A stretch of DNA of 64,000 bases from Thermococcus sp. 21S7 (GCF_012027615.1 NZ_SNUT01000003.1:186001-250000), one strand, 5' to 3'; counted from the stretch's first letter, positions 8,356-16,731 are shown. Notes: generated by a model from the sequence alone, not told the origin. Numbers and translations are program-made.

Positions 8356-9123
8356 TTAATGAAGGCTTTTCAAAAATCCGAGGCTTCTCCTGGCAGATTC
8401 GATGTCGCCAACTTCGAGGGTCCGCGTCACCTTCGGGAGCTTTGGCAGCACCCTGACCCACGGAACCGTGCCGTCGCCCAGGGCGAGGTGCTCATCCTTC
8501 TCGCCCCGGTTGTCGTGGAGGTGAACGTGAACTATCCTGTCCCCGAGAACCTCCAGGAAGCGCTCGAACTCTCCGGTTGTCGTGTTCAGGTGTCCAACGT
8601 CGAAAGTCACCCCTATCTCGACGTCACCGAGTATCTCGCACAGCCTCTCGCACGTCTGGGCGTCGAGGATTACGAAGCGCGGCATGTTCTCGACGCCGAC
8701 CTTAACCCCGTACTCGAACCCCCATTCAGAGATTCTTCTCAGGGATTCCCTGTGTATCTCCAGGTACTTCCCCCGGTTCTTCATGCTGACCGGCGAGCAG
8801 TGGCCGGGGTGTATCGTGACCGAGAGCGCATCGAGTTCGGCCGCCAGTTCGATGGTCTCATGGATTATCTCCAGAGACGTTCTCCTCAGCCTGTCGTTGA
8901 AGGAGCCTATGTTGACGTCGCTGAACGGCGCATGGACGGTTCTCTTCATGCCCCAGCCGTCAAGGACCTCCGCAAAGACGCGGTAGTTGTCCTTCGTCAG
9001 GTAGTGGGGCCATTCGCTCAGAATCTCGATGAAATCAAAGCCCATCCTTCTCGCTTTCTGAACCCATTCCTCCAGCCCGGAGAGGTCCCTTCCGGAATAT
9101 GCAGTCATGGAGAGGCCTATCAT
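8356..9123 (-). CDS. Sugar phosphate isomerase/epimerase family protein (TIM barrel)
   Basis: 255 residues of the AP-endonuclease-2/xylose-isomerase-like TIM-barrel superfamily. The metal-ligand pattern is visible strand by strand: FIEILSEWP, TVHAPFSD, VTIHPGH, VGVENM (Glu), GVTFDVGHLN (Asp/His) and VHVHLHDN, ending with TLEVGD. These proteins act on sugar phosphates or nick abasic DNA; the short length and the sequence favour a sugar-isomerase-like role, but the substrate is unknown. The start at ATG 9123 has GGTGGTTGA as ribosome binding site and abuts the stop of the upstream transporter gene, so the two are co-transcribed. Confidence 0.8.
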   Translation of the reverse strand: MIGLSMTAYSGRDLSGLEEWVQKARRMGFDFIEILSEWPHYLTKDNYRVFAEVLDGWGMKRTVHAPFSDVNIGSFNDRLRRTSLEIIHETIELAAELDALSVTIHPGHCSPVSMKNRGKYLEIHRESLRRISEWGFEYGVKVGVENMPRFVILDAQTCERLCEILGDVEIGVTFDVGHLNTTTGEFERFLEVLGDRIVHVHLHDNRGEKDEHLALGDGTVPWVRVLPKLPKVTRTLEVGDIESARRSLGFLKSLH

Positions 9124-10317
9124 TCAACCACCCACCATCAGTTTGGCCATGAGCACGACGTAAATCGTGCCGAATATGTCGCTGTTGTTCGAGATGAGCG
9201 GTATCGCCACGTGGTCGGGGTCTATGTTCTTCTGGAAGAGGAAGTAGGAGACCGTGTAGGAGTAGAGCATGATGAAGAGAACCATAAACGGGTACGTGAG
9301 GACTATTATCCAGGCGGAGCCCGGAACCGCCATCCCTGTCGTCAGCTTCACAAGGGCGATGCCTATGAGGAGCTTCGTCGTCCCGATGACCGGCGCCGTC
9401 GTGAATAGCGCCAGGATGTCTGTGAGGGGCTTCCAGCAGATGAAGCTCTCTATCTCACCGAGGTGGAGCTTCGTCGAGGTTTTCGCGGCTATTATGGAGC
9501 CGTAGTTTCCGAAGCTGCTGAGGAGCGAGGGATAGATGAAGCTCAGTATGACCGACGCCTGGATTATCCCGCTGAACCTCGCGAGTATCGAACCGGATAT
9601 CGTCGAGAGGAGCGCCAGCCCGGTTATCGTTATGAAGACCTGCTTGAGCTCAACGAACTCCGCCTTCCTGACCCGGCTTACGGCCGTCACGACCGCAAAG
9701 AGGGCAAGCACCGCGTAGTTGAAGAGCCTGAATCCCTCCGGTGAGCGCTCTATGAGGAGAATGAACAGCACCAATGAGGGGACGGTAAGGAAGTCGCCCA
9801 TGGAGGCGACCAGCGGGGCCGCAACGCTGTCCGGGTCGGTGCCGCGCCTGAAGGAGAATATCGTGACGAAGGAGGTGAAGTAGCCGAGGATGAAGGACAC
9901 GAGTATCGTCGAGGTGACGACTATGAGGAGGACGTCAAAGGCGTTCTTCCGGACACCGGTGGCGACGCCTATGGCCCACAGCATGACTATCGGGATGAGC
10001 GAGATGAGCATTCTGAGAACTATCTCCTTGAGAACCTTCTTATCCCTCATCGAGGGTTCGAGATCACCGAGGTAGAGCATCGTGGAGAAGCGCGATGCCA
10101 TCGAGCCGAAAACGTTCCCGCGGAGGCCCATTATGCCCGGCAGAACCACAAGGAGGCCCGGGAACTGGGTTCTTATCGTCTCAAAGTATTTACCCAGAAA
10201 CGTACCGCCGAATAGGCCGAACACCTGCGAGGTGAACAGGGACGGCAGCGTAACCCTGTAGGCTTCCCTGACCTTTCCCCTCAGCTCCTTCCTGACCTCT
10301 CCGCCGATCACTGCCAT
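9124..10317 (-). CDS. MgtE/SLC41-type divalent cation transporter
   Basis: 397 residues made of two copies of the MgtE integral membrane domain. The first begins at SLFTSQVFGLFGGTFLG with the conserved GLRGNVFGSMASRF; the second repeats SSFGNYGSIIAAKTSTKL. Acidic/polar residues in the PGIMGLRGN and DPDSVAAPL / DPDHVAIPL loops are typical ion-path elements. This tandem layout is that of SLC41-like archaeal Mg2+ transporters; the cytosolic CBS domains of bacterial MgtE are absent. Two PhoU/TrkA-C proteins are transcribed divergently and may supply the missing regulatory part. Start ATG 10317 is preceded by GGAG; GTG at 10320 is possible. Confidence 0.82.
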   Translation of the reverse strand: MAVIGGEVRKELRGKVREAYRVTLPSLFTSQVFGLFGGTFLGKYFETIRTQFPGLLVVLPGIMGLRGNVFGSMASRFSTMLYLGDLEPSMRDKKVLKEIVLRMLISLIPIVMLWAIGVATGVRKNAFDVLLIVVTSTILVSFILGYFTSFVTIFSFRRGTDPDSVAAPLVASMGDFLTVPSLVLFILLIERSPEGFRLFNYAVLALFAVVTAVSRVRKAEFVELKQVFITITGLALLSTISGSILARFSGIIQASVILSFIYPSLLSSFGNYGSIIAAKTSTKLHLGEIESFICWKPLTDILALFTTAPVIGTTKLLIGIALVKLTTGMAVPGSAWIIVLTYPFMVLFIMLYSYTVSYFLFQKNIDPDHVAIPLISNNSDIFGTIYVVLMAKLMVGG

Positions 10318-10392
10318 CACTCTCCATCGCCCTCACCCCGTAGACGTTGACCCTTGCGGGTATTAAACTTTTCGAAGCGATGCTGTGTTGAG

Positions 10393-10409
10393 GAGAAAAG
10401 GATATAAGA
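10393..10409 (+). promoter_or_regulatory. BRE/TATA promoter of the PhoU/TrkA-C pair
   Basis: GAGAAAAG followed by GATATAAG, about 38 nt upstream of the GTG at 10442. It supports 10442 over the earlier GTG at 10385, which lies upstream of the promoter. Confidence 0.6.
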
Positions 10410-10441
10410 TTTCCCCCCGTTCCCCCATCGGTGAGAGCCGG

Positions 10442-11050
10442 GTGGAAGAGTGGGACGAAATCGAGGTTCCGAGGAACGTTAAGGACATCTTCGTTGAGAT
10501 GAAGAACACCGCAGAGCTGATGGTTGATCTGGCCTACTCCTCGATACTCTTCAACGAGGAGGAGATGGCCGAAGAGGTGCTCGAACTTGAGGAGTACCTC
10601 GACCTGCTCAACTACCACCTGATGGTTCACGCGGTTCTGGCAGCGAGAAGCCCCAAGGAGGCGGAGCAGATAACGTCCATCCTTCACATGGCGCACGCCA
10701 TAGACGACATGTCCAACGCAGCGGCAGATTTGGCAAAGATGGTTCTGGAGGGGGTCGAACTCCACCCGGTCATAACGGAGGCGATACTGGGCAGCGAGGA
10801 AATAATAGGCAAAATCTACGTCTCGGCAAACTCGATACTCGTGGGTAAAACCCTGGAGGAGCTGGACGTGGCCACGAACACCGGCGTCTGGATAGTGGCC
10901 GTCAGGAGAGGCAAGCGCTGGATTTTCGACCCCGACGGGGACTTCAAGATATTTCCCGGGGACATACTCATAGGGAGGGGCACGAATACTTCCATAGATT
11001 ACCTCAAGGAGATAGCCCGGGGCAACATCAAGGTGATGGGCAATGAATGA
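10442..11050 (+). CDS. PhoU-like / TrkA-C (RCK_C) domain regulator, first copy
   Basis: About 202 residues. The N-terminal part (to about 110) is a PhoU-like helical bundle (DIFVEMKNTAELMVDLAYSSILF, EEVLELEEYLDLL). The C-terminal part is a TrkA-C domain (ILVGKTLEELDVATNTGVWIVAVRRGKRW...GDILIGRG) of the kind that binds small ligands and gates cation transporters. No membrane segment or NAD-binding RCK_N domain is present. GTG 10442 is chosen from the GGTGAG 7 nt upstream. It overlaps its paralogue by 8 nt and is divergent from the SLC41-type transporter, suggesting that the pair regulates that transporter from the cytosolic side. Confidence 0.8.
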   Translation: MEEWDEIEVPRNVKDIFVEMKNTAELMVDLAYSSILFNEEEMAEEVLELEEYLDLLNYHLMVHAVLAARSPKEAEQITSILHMAHAIDDMSNAAADLAKMVLEGVELHPVITEAILGSEEIIGKIYVSANSILVGKTLEELDVATNTGVWIVAVRRGKRWIFDPDGDFKIFPGDILIGRGTNTSIDYLKEIARGNIKVMGNE

Positions 11051-11621
11051 GCTTGAGGAGATTAGGAACTGCCTCATAGAGATGAAGGACCTGTCCTCCC
11101 TGATGGTGGACCTGGCGTTCTCCTCCGTCATGTACAACAGCGAGGACATAGCGGAGGAGGTCTACCTCCTCGAAGAGCGCATGGACGAGCTGACGCTCAA
11201 GGTCAAGAAGCTGGCCCTCATGCTGGCCAAGAAGGAAGACGACCCCCTCAAGCTCCTCAGCGTTATAGACATGGCCGAGATAAACGAGCAGATAAGCGAT
11301 GCCGCCTACAAGATTTCCGACCTCGTGCTGAGGGACGTTGAGCCCCACCCGATAATCAGGCGGATAATGGAGGACACAGAGGAGGAGCTCGGCAGGGTGA
11401 CGGTTCACGGGGGCTCCGTTCTCCACGGCAAGACCCTTGAACAGCTCAAGCTTCCGAGCAAGATAGGCACGAGGATACTGGCAATAAAGCGCGGGAGCAG
11501 GTACATATACAACCCCGGAAGGAACGACGTCATCATGGAGGGGGACGTTCTCATTGCGGTTGGCTCCGACCTCGACAGGCTGAGGAAGCTCGCCGGTGAG
11601 GAAGTGGAAGAGGAGGAGTGA
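11043..11621 (+). CDS. PhoU-like / TrkA-C (RCK_C) domain regulator, second copy
   Basis: 192 residues with the same architecture as its overlapping upstream neighbour: a PhoU-like bundle (CLIEMKDLSSLMVDLAFSSVMY, EEVYLLEERMDELTLKVKKLALML), then a TrkA-C domain (SVLHGKTLEQLKLPSKIGTRILAIKRGSRYI...GDVLIAVG) and an acidic tail (EEVEEEE). The 8-nt overlap suggests 1:1 synthesis and a heterodimer. Pairs of this type accompany divalent cation transporters in Thermococcales genomes; the ligand is unknown. Confidence 0.8.
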   Translation: MNELEEIRNCLIEMKDLSSLMVDLAFSSVMYNSEDIAEEVYLLEERMDELTLKVKKLALMLAKKEDDPLKLLSVIDMAEINEQISDAAYKISDLVLRDVEPHPIIRRIMEDTEEELGRVTVHGGSVLHGKTLEQLKLPSKIGTRILAIKRGSRYIYNPGRNDVIMEGDVLIAVGSDLDRLRKLAGEEVEEEE

Positions 11622-11670
11622 CCTCCCAACATTCGAAAACTTTTTATCCTTTAGCATAGTTTCCCCTACA

Positions 11671-12426
11671 GTGGTCGCGGTGAAGCCAAGGAATCTGGCG
11701 GTAGTATTAGGGGTTCTTCTCCTGACGGCCTATTCCCTCACGTGGCTCCACGAAAGAACGCTGGCACATTCGGGAAACTCCCGCGTTTTCTGGCTGGAAG
11801 GGGAGAACGTAACCGCAGACGGCTCGAACCTGTCGAGCATCCTCGGGGACTTCAGGACGCTGGGGTTCGTCGAGAGGGAACGGAACGACCCCATTGACCT
11901 GCGAATTCGATACGTTCCCCAGGCGCTCTGGGCAACCGCTGGCCAGTGCAGCATTGAGGGGCCACTCCTGATAACGCTGTCGCCAAATCAAACGGTCACA
12001 ATAGAGCACATCTCGGTCAGGGTCACGCTCACCGGCGACGGCTGGGCCGACGAAATCTGGCCCGATTTTTCAGACCCCAACCCGGTCATCATCCCTCCGA
12101 AATTCGAGGGAGGACCCGGCTGTCTCGACGAAATCGGTAAAAGCCTGTGCGCCAGGTTCTGGGCGCTTAAACCCCTCTGGGGCAGGGAGGTTAGGCTGTA
12201 TCTCCATCCGGACTTTACCCTGCTCCAAAACGGCTCCACCTGCAACGGGAGCCTTCTACTTGAGTTCCGCGTAGAATACCTCGTGAGGACTGGCCTTTTC
12301 ACGTCCCGGCGGGAAGCGATGGTTCTCAGGCTCCCCGTGAAGTTCCACATCCACAACCTTCCGGAGCCGACATCCAGGATAGTTGTGAGGTACAAAAACG
12401 AAACTACCGTATATCCTCGTCCATGA
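11671..12426 (+). CDS. Hypothetical exported or membrane-anchored protein
   Basis: About 251 residues: a single N-terminal hydrophobic segment (NLAVVLGVLLLTAYSLTWL), then an extracytoplasmic beta-rich region with N-x-S/T sequons and four cysteines (GQCS, PGCLD, LCARF, STCNG). No family recognised. The start is GTG 11671 or GTG 11680: a TATA-like TTTTTAT at 11641-11647 places transcription initiation at about 11671, so the message would be leaderless or nearly so. The open frame reaches further upstream into the preceding gene, but that part is not expected to be translated. The 3' end overlaps the convergent endonuclease III gene by 23 bp. Confidence 0.6.
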   Translation: MVAVKPRNLAVVLGVLLLTAYSLTWLHERTLAHSGNSRVFWLEGENVTADGSNLSSILGDFRTLGFVERERNDPIDLRIRYVPQALWATAGQCSIEGPLLITLSPNQTVTIEHISVRVTLTGDGWADEIWPDFSDPNPVIIPPKFEGGPGCLDEIGKSLCARFWALKPLWGREVRLYLHPDFTLLQNGSTCNGSLLLEFRVEYLVRTGLFTSRREAMVLRLPVKFHIHNLPEPTSRIVVRYKNETTVYPRP

Positions 12427-13120
12427 CGAGCCCTTTTGCGTAGGGGCAGAGCCCCCTCAGCGGGCACTCGTTGCATTTCGGCCTTATAGGGTTGCATATC
12501 CTCTTTCCGTGGTCAACCATCGCGTGGTTGACGTAAATCCACTTCTCGTAGGGAATCAGCTCCGCAAGGTACTGCTCGACCTTTTCCGGAGAAGCCCTCG
12601 GTGGAGCCAGGCCGAGGCGCTTGCTTATCCTGTTCACGTGAGTATCAACCGGAATCGCCTGCCTGCCAAAGCCGTAGGCCAGGACGATGTTGGCGCACTT
12701 CCTTCCGATTCCTGGGAGAGTCATCAGCTCCCTAAGGTCGTCCGGAACCTTTCCGCCGTACTTTTCGAGGATTATCCGTGAGGCCTTCACTATCCACTCG
12801 CCCTTGGTCTTCCAGAGGCCGACTCCGTTCTTTCTCAGAAACTCCTGCATCTCTTCGACCGGCGTGCTGGCTATCCTGCGGATGTCTCCGTATCTCTCAA
12901 ACAGCCTCTCCCAGACCTTGTAGGTTACCTCGTCCCTCATGCGCTGCGAGATTATGCAGTGTATCAGCGTTCTGTACGGGTCACCGATGAGGAGATTCTC
13001 CCTCGGATGAGTTTCCATCAGAATCTCGACGATTTTTTCCGCACGATTTCTCTTCTCCTCCCAGCTTTCATCGAAGGTGAACTTTTCAAGGCTTAACGAT
13101 CCTGATTTTGTTTTCCCCAT
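12404..13120 (-). CDS. nth: Endonuclease III (DNA glycosylase/AP lyase)
   Basis: 238 residues, a base-excision repair enzyme that removes oxidised pyrimidines and nicks at abasic sites. The helix-hairpin-helix LPGIGRKCANIVL holds the catalytic lysine; the catalytic aspartate follows in PVDTHVNRISKRLG. A C-terminal [4Fe-4S] loop has the pattern C-x6-C-x2-C-x5-C (CNPIRPKCNECPLRGLC). ATG 13120 has GGTGGTGAT as ribosome binding site and overlaps the upstream hypothetical gene by 35 nt, implying translational coupling. Confidence 0.95.
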   Translation of the reverse strand: MGKTKSGSLSLEKFTFDESWEEKRNRAEKIVEILMETHPRENLLIGDPYRTLIHCIISQRMRDEVTYKVWERLFERYGDIRRIASTPVEEMQEFLRKNGVGLWKTKGEWIVKASRIILEKYGGKVPDDLRELMTLPGIGRKCANIVLAYGFGRQAIPVDTHVNRISKRLGLAPPRASPEKVEQYLAELIPYEKWIYVNHAMVDHGKRICNPIRPKCNECPLRGLCPYAKGLVMDEDIR

Positions 13121-13517
13121 AGATTATCACCACCGAGTTTTTGGAGACCCTAACTGCCTTTAGGTCATCGAACTCATCGCTATAAATCTTTTGCCCGTTC
13201 GGGTTCAGAATCAGAACCTTTTTCTCCAGGGTTATGACGAACCCGCTCTCGAAGGGGATTACCTCCCTCACGGGTTCATCGAACTCAAAATCAACGACCT
13301 CAACCTCGCCCCGCGAGAACTCTATCCTAGTGCTCCTGTTCACTTTTAGCGGCGAGGGCTCCGCCAGGACGACCTTGAAGCGGAGGGACTTTCCGAGAAG
13401 CTCAACTTCGATTTCCTCTCCAGTTCTGAGTTCCTCCCCGATGAGCTTGCCCTTTATGACATCGCTGAAATCCGCCGGCAGTTCGGCCTCGAAGAGGGGC
13501 TTTAGAACGGCCCGCAT
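13086..13517 (-). CDS. Conserved hypothetical protein upstream of endonuclease III
   Basis: 143 residues, soluble and rich in beta strands (EIEVELLGKSLRFKVVLAEPSPLKV, VITLEKKVLILNPNGQKIY, KNSVVIIYGENKIRIV). No catalytic motif or known family seen. The C-terminal third looks like a single propeller-type repeat. ATG 13517 is preceded by GGTGATACC. The overlap with nth suggests co-expression and perhaps a DNA-repair link, but this is inferred from position only. Confidence 0.7.
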   Translation of the reverse strand: MRAVLKPLFEAELPADFSDVIKGKLIGEELRTGEEIEVELLGKSLRFKVVLAEPSPLKVNRSTRIEFSRGEVEVVDFEFDEPVREVIPFESGFVITLEKKVLILNPNGQKIYSDEFDDLKAVRVSKNSVVIIYGENKIRIVKP

Positions 13518-13570
13518 GGTATCACCACTGAATCATTGGGGAAGACGGTAATAAGCGTTCCCACCGCAAT

Positions 13571-13600
13571 CTTTTTAAGCAATATATCGTTCGATATATT
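13571..13600 (+). promoter_or_regulatory. padR promoter with palindromic operator
   Basis: A TATA-like CTTTTTAAG at 13571-13579 is followed at once by AATATATCG-TT-CGATATATT (13581-13600). This is an inverted repeat with perfect 9-bp arms and a 2-bp spacer. It fills the space between the TATA box and the predicted transcription start. Binding by the PadR product would block initiation, as expected for autorepression of the regulator-exporter operon. Confidence 0.7.
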
Positions 13601-13611
13601 GGGTGAGATAA

Positions 13612-14076
13612 TTGGAGCGTCCGAGCTTCAAGGGTTACATGAAGATACTCGTGCTGGATCTCCTCAGGGAGCCAAGGCACGGGTACGGGATAATGTCCGA
13701 GCTGGAGAGACTCTACGGAATAAAGCTGAGTGCCGGCACCGTTTACCCTATACTCTCCGCACTAAAGAGAAACGGACTAATTGAAGTTGCCGACACGGGA
13801 AGCAGGGACAGAAAAACATACAGAATAACCGAAAAGGGCAAGAGGTATCTGGAGGAGCATGAGGAGGAACTCCGGGAGATACAGGCAAAAATGCGCGCCT
13901 ACCGGGCCTTTCTTGAGATGGGAGGCGATGAGCTGAGGGCGGCCTTCAAGGAGCTCTTTGAGTCCGTGGACGAACTGACTGACGAGCAGAGGGAGAGGAT
14001 TCGGGAACTCTTCACTGGCTGTGCGAGGGAACTCAGGTTGATTCTACTTGGAGGTGGGCTGTATGAACGCGATTGA
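13612..14076 (+). CDS. PadR family transcriptional regulator
   Basis: 154 residues. The N-terminal winged helix has the PadR signature (ILDLL-type LVLDLLREPRHGYGIMSELERLYGIKLSAGTVYPIL). The Arg-rich wing is GSRDRKTYRITEKGKRYL, and a C-terminal helix forms the dimer interface. Start TTG 13612 is supported by GGGTGAGAT 5 nt upstream. The gene sits behind a perfect palindrome and overlaps the ABC ATPase gene by 14 nt. It therefore probably represses its own operon and releases on ligand binding, as PadR proteins controlling drug-efflux pumps do. Confidence 0.88.
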   Translation: MERPSFKGYMKILVLDLLREPRHGYGIMSELERLYGIKLSAGTVYPILSALKRNGLIEVADTGSRDRKTYRITEKGKRYLEEHEEELREIQAKMRAYRAFLEMGGDELRAAFKELFESVDELTDEQRERIRELFTGCARELRLILLGGGLYERD

Positions 14077-15040
14077 GGTTGAGAACCTCGTGAAGAAGTA
14101 CGGGGATTTTGAAGCCGTTAAAGGAATATCGTTCAACGTGAGACAGGGCGAGATATTTGCATTTCTCGGGCCGAACGGGGCCGGAAAGACCACGACCGTC
14201 CACGTCCTCACCACACTGCTGAAGCCAACGGCCGGAAAGGCCATCGTTGCCGGACACGACGTCGTTAAGGAACCGATAGAAGTTAGGAGAAAGATAGGCA
14301 TAGTTTTCCAGGATCCAAGCGTTGATAGAGAACTGACCGCCTACGAGAACATGCTCATCCACGGCAGGATATACGGGGTCGAAAATCTGAAGGAGAAGAT
14401 AGAGCGCCTCCTCAAGTTCGTTGAGCTGTGGGAGTTCCGGGACAGACCCGTCAAGACCTTCTCCGGCGGCATGCAGAGGAGGCTTGAGATAGCGCGCTCC
14501 CTCCTCCACGAGCCCGAAATCCTCTTCCTCGACGAGCCGACGATAGGCCTCGACCCGCAGACGAGGGCGCACATCTGGGACTACATAAAAACCATGAAGG
14601 AGGAGCACAACATGACGATTTTCCTCACGACGCACTACATGGACGAGGCGGAGGGGTTGGCCGACAGGATAGCGGTGATGGACCACGGAAAGATAATCGC
14701 CGAGGGTACCGCCGAGGACCTGAAAAAGCTCGTGGGCAGCGACATAATCTATCTGAAGCTCCGGGCGAGGGAGGAACTCAAGTGTCTTAAGGCGGACTTC
14801 ATCAAGGGCTGCAAGATGCTCCCGGACGGGAGGATAAGGCTCGACGTGAACAACGCCGCCGAGGCTCTGCCGAGGCTCTTCGAGCTGGCGAAGGAGACCG
14901 GCATCAAAATCCTTGAGGTCACGTACCACAGGCCGACCCTCAACGACGTCTTCCTGCACCTCACGGGCAGGGAGATTAGAGACGAAGGTGGAGAGCAGAA
15001 CGTTGCGAGGATGATGATGAAGGCGAGGATGAGGAGGTGA
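14063..15040 (+). CDS. ABC exporter ATP-binding protein (DrrA/ABC-2 type)
   Basis: About 325 residues. Walker A GPNGAGKTTT, signature SGGMQRRLEIARSLL, Walker B ILFLDEPTIGLD and the switch histidine in LTTHYMDEAE are all intact. The roughly 90-residue C-terminal extension matches the domain found in daunorubicin-resistance-type ATPases. ATG 14063 has TTGGAGGTG as ribosome binding site inside the end of padR. It powers the ABC-2 permease encoded next; with the PadR regulator this forms an inducible efflux system for a toxic or lipophilic compound, identity unknown. Confidence 0.9.
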   Translation: MNAIEVENLVKKYGDFEAVKGISFNVRQGEIFAFLGPNGAGKTTTVHVLTTLLKPTAGKAIVAGHDVVKEPIEVRRKIGIVFQDPSVDRELTAYENMLIHGRIYGVENLKEKIERLLKFVELWEFRDRPVKTFSGGMQRRLEIARSLLHEPEILFLDEPTIGLDPQTRAHIWDYIKTMKEEHNMTIFLTTHYMDEAEGLADRIAVMDHGKIIAEGTAEDLKKLVGSDIIYLKLRAREELKCLKADFIKGCKMLPDGRIRLDVNNAAEALPRLFELAKETGIKILEVTYHRPTLNDVFLHLTGREIRDEGGEQNVARMMMKARMRR

Positions 15041-15044
15041 GGGC

Positions 15045-15809
15045 ATGCAGGTCTTTTTCACCATGATATACCGCGAGCTGAAGCGCTTTTCCCGCTCCAG
15101 GGCAAGGGTCATCGGAAGCATAATAAACCCCCTCATCTGGCTCATATTCTTCGGAAAGGGTTGGAGCGGCGTCTTCAACAACCCCATGGGGGCGCCCATC
15201 TTCGGCGGCGTCGACTACATGACATACCTCGTGCCGGGAATAATAGCCATGACGGTCTTCAACATGAGCTTCATGCAGGGCATAACGCTAATCTGGGACA
15301 AGCAGTTCGGCTTCCTGAAGGAGATTCTAGTCGCCCCCGCGAGCAGAACCGAGGCAATACTCGGCAGAATCACCGGGGGAGCGCTCATGGCCATGATACA
15401 GGGCATCATAATCCTCGCGCTCAGCTTCTTCATGGCCGACCTCAACGTGAGCGGAATCCTTCCAGCCCTCGGGCTGAGCTTCCTCGTTGGAATAGCGATA
15501 GCCGGCATGGGCGTCGCGATAGCGCTCAAGATGACCAGCATGGAAGGCTTCCAGATGATAGTGACCATGATAATGCTCCCAATGACCTTCCTGAGCGGAG
15601 CGTTCTACCCGATAAGCACGATGCCGGAGTGGATGCAGTGGCTGGCCAAGGTAAACCCGCTGACCTACGCGGTCGACGGTTCCAGGTACTACCTGGCCGG
15701 AGTCGAGCCGACCTTTGGAATCGTCACGGACTGGGTCGTGCTCATCGGCTTGGCGGCGCTCTTCGCTGGAGTTGCCGCTCTTGGATTTAGAAAAGCCACA
15801 ATAGACTGA
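15045..15809 (+). CDS. ABC-2 type permease (drug exporter)
   Basis: 254 residues with six predicted membrane segments. It has the ABC-2 permease features: an amphipathic N-terminus (YRELKRFSRSRARVIGSIINPLIWL), and a conserved block MTFLSGAFYPISTMPEWMQWLAKVNPLTYAVDG of the ABC-2 signature (seen at about residues 183-214). It begins 4 nt after the ATPase stop with a GAGGTGAGG ribosome binding site. It forms the membrane half of the PadR-controlled exporter. Confidence 0.88.
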   Translation: MQVFFTMIYRELKRFSRSRARVIGSIINPLIWLIFFGKGWSGVFNNPMGAPIFGGVDYMTYLVPGIIAMTVFNMSFMQGITLIWDKQFGFLKEILVAPASRTEAILGRITGGALMAMIQGIIILALSFFMADLNVSGILPALGLSFLVGIAIAGMGVAIALKMTSMEGFQMIVTMIMLPMTFLSGAFYPISTMPEWMQWLAKVNPLTYAVDGSRYYLAGVEPTFGIVTDWVVLIGLAALFAGVAALGFRKATID

Positions 15810-15820
15810 GGTGATGAAAG

Positions 15821-16129
15821 ATGAAGAAGCAGGTTCTGACGATGCTGTGCGTGGCCTTTGCGGGCCTCATCTTCATCCCCACCGTCTTTTTCAACCAGCC
15901 CATCTTTGCCCTGGCCGGGGCCTTTTTCGACTGGCTCCCCCTTCCAACGGGCTGGATGAAAGCCGGAGGAGAGGTAAACAGAACCTTCCTCAAACTTCAC
16001 GTGGCGGTGACCCTCATAGCCTACGCGATATTCGTTGGATGGCTCATCACAGGAACGGCTACGCTGGGCTTTGCCTTCCTTGAGGTCTGGTGGGTGGCGG
16101 TAATCTTCGGCGTGCTGATGGGCTACTGA
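15821..16129 (+). CDS. Small hypothetical membrane protein of the exporter operon
   Basis: 102 residues with about three hydrophobic segments (8-35, 60-77, 80-101) and an Asn/Lys-containing hydrophilic loop between the first two. It starts at ATG 15821 after CTGAGGTGATG, 11 nt downstream of the permease stop, so it is probably co-transcribed. No family recognised; it may be an accessory membrane component of the exporter. Confidence 0.65.
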   Translation: MKKQVLTMLCVAFAGLIFIPTVFFNQPIFALAGAFFDWLPLPTGWMKAGGEVNRTFLKLHVAVTLIAYAIFVGWLITGTATLGFAFLEVWWVAVIFGVLMGY

Positions 16130-16145
16130 AGTTTTCATTTTTAGT

Positions 16146-16160
16146 CGAAATCTTTTTAAT
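16146..16160 (+). promoter_or_regulatory. BRE/TATA promoter
   Basis: CGAAA followed by TCTTTTTAATT, about 35 nt upstream of the ATG at 16189, implying a very short leader for the following membrane-protein gene. Confidence 0.55.
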
Positions 16161-16188
16161 TTTTAAGTCCTAAAAATCCCGATGCGGG

Positions 16189-16731
16189 ATGAGTGACGCA
16201 ACATCCGCCGCAATCCTGCTGATGGTCGGCGTTCCCCTCTTCGGTGTCTACCCGGTTCACCTGTTCAGGAAGGGACGACTCTCGCTGGAATCCCTGACGG
16301 TCTACCTGGCCGTCACGGCCTGGATCGTCATGCTGGCCTTCGGGGCAGTTCTCGACAGCGGTTTCCTCGTAATCGGTTCCTTCGTTATCATGCTGCTCGC
16401 CGCAGGACTCGCGATTGCGTTCCGAAAGGATATGCTGAGGGACGCCTACTCGGTGGAGGTTTCCCCAGACGAACCTCTCAGGCTTCGCTGGCTGGTGGCG
16501 CTCAACTCTTCGTTCTGGGTCTGGCTCGCGTACCGCCGCGGAGCGACATTGGCGGCAGCCCTCGACGTCCTCACAACCTATCTGACCGTTCTAGGGACCA
16601 TAGCCCTGCTGAATCACTTCCTCGGCGGCCACTTTCCCCTGAAATCCTTCGCGGTGCTCTACGCGGTTGTCTCGGTTTTCCAGTTCAGGGATGCCTACGG
16701 GAGGCTCTACGAGAAAACGGGAAGGGATTGA
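16189..16731 (+). CDS. Hypothetical membrane protein
   Basis: 180 residues with about six hydrophobic segments in two clusters (residues 6-85 and 100-165), separated by a charged loop (RKDMLRDAYSVEVSPDEPLRLRW read in parts). No family recognised. It has its own promoter and no strong ribosome binding site before ATG 16189. Its stop abuts the end of the convergent phosphoglycerate kinase gene. Confidence 0.65.
   Translation: MSDATSAAILLMVGVPLFGVYPVHLFRKGRLSLESLTVYLAVTAWIVMLAFGAVLDSGFLVIGSFVIMLLAAGLAIAFRKDMLRDAYSVEVSPDEPLRLRWLVALNSSFWVWLAYRRGATLAAALDVLTTYLTVLGTIALLNHFLGGHFPLKSFAVLYAVVSVFQFRDAYGRLYEKTGRD

Noticed and set aside
8329-9408. Long plus-strand open frame opposite the sugar-isomerase and transporter genes
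   Set aside because: It is the antisense of clearly recognised genes and arises from their GC-rich codon bias.
15812-15860. C/D-box-like sequence (GTGATGA ... CTGA)
   Set aside because: No matching C'/D boxes at proper spacing, and the GTGATGA is explained as the ribosome binding region of the small membrane-protein gene.
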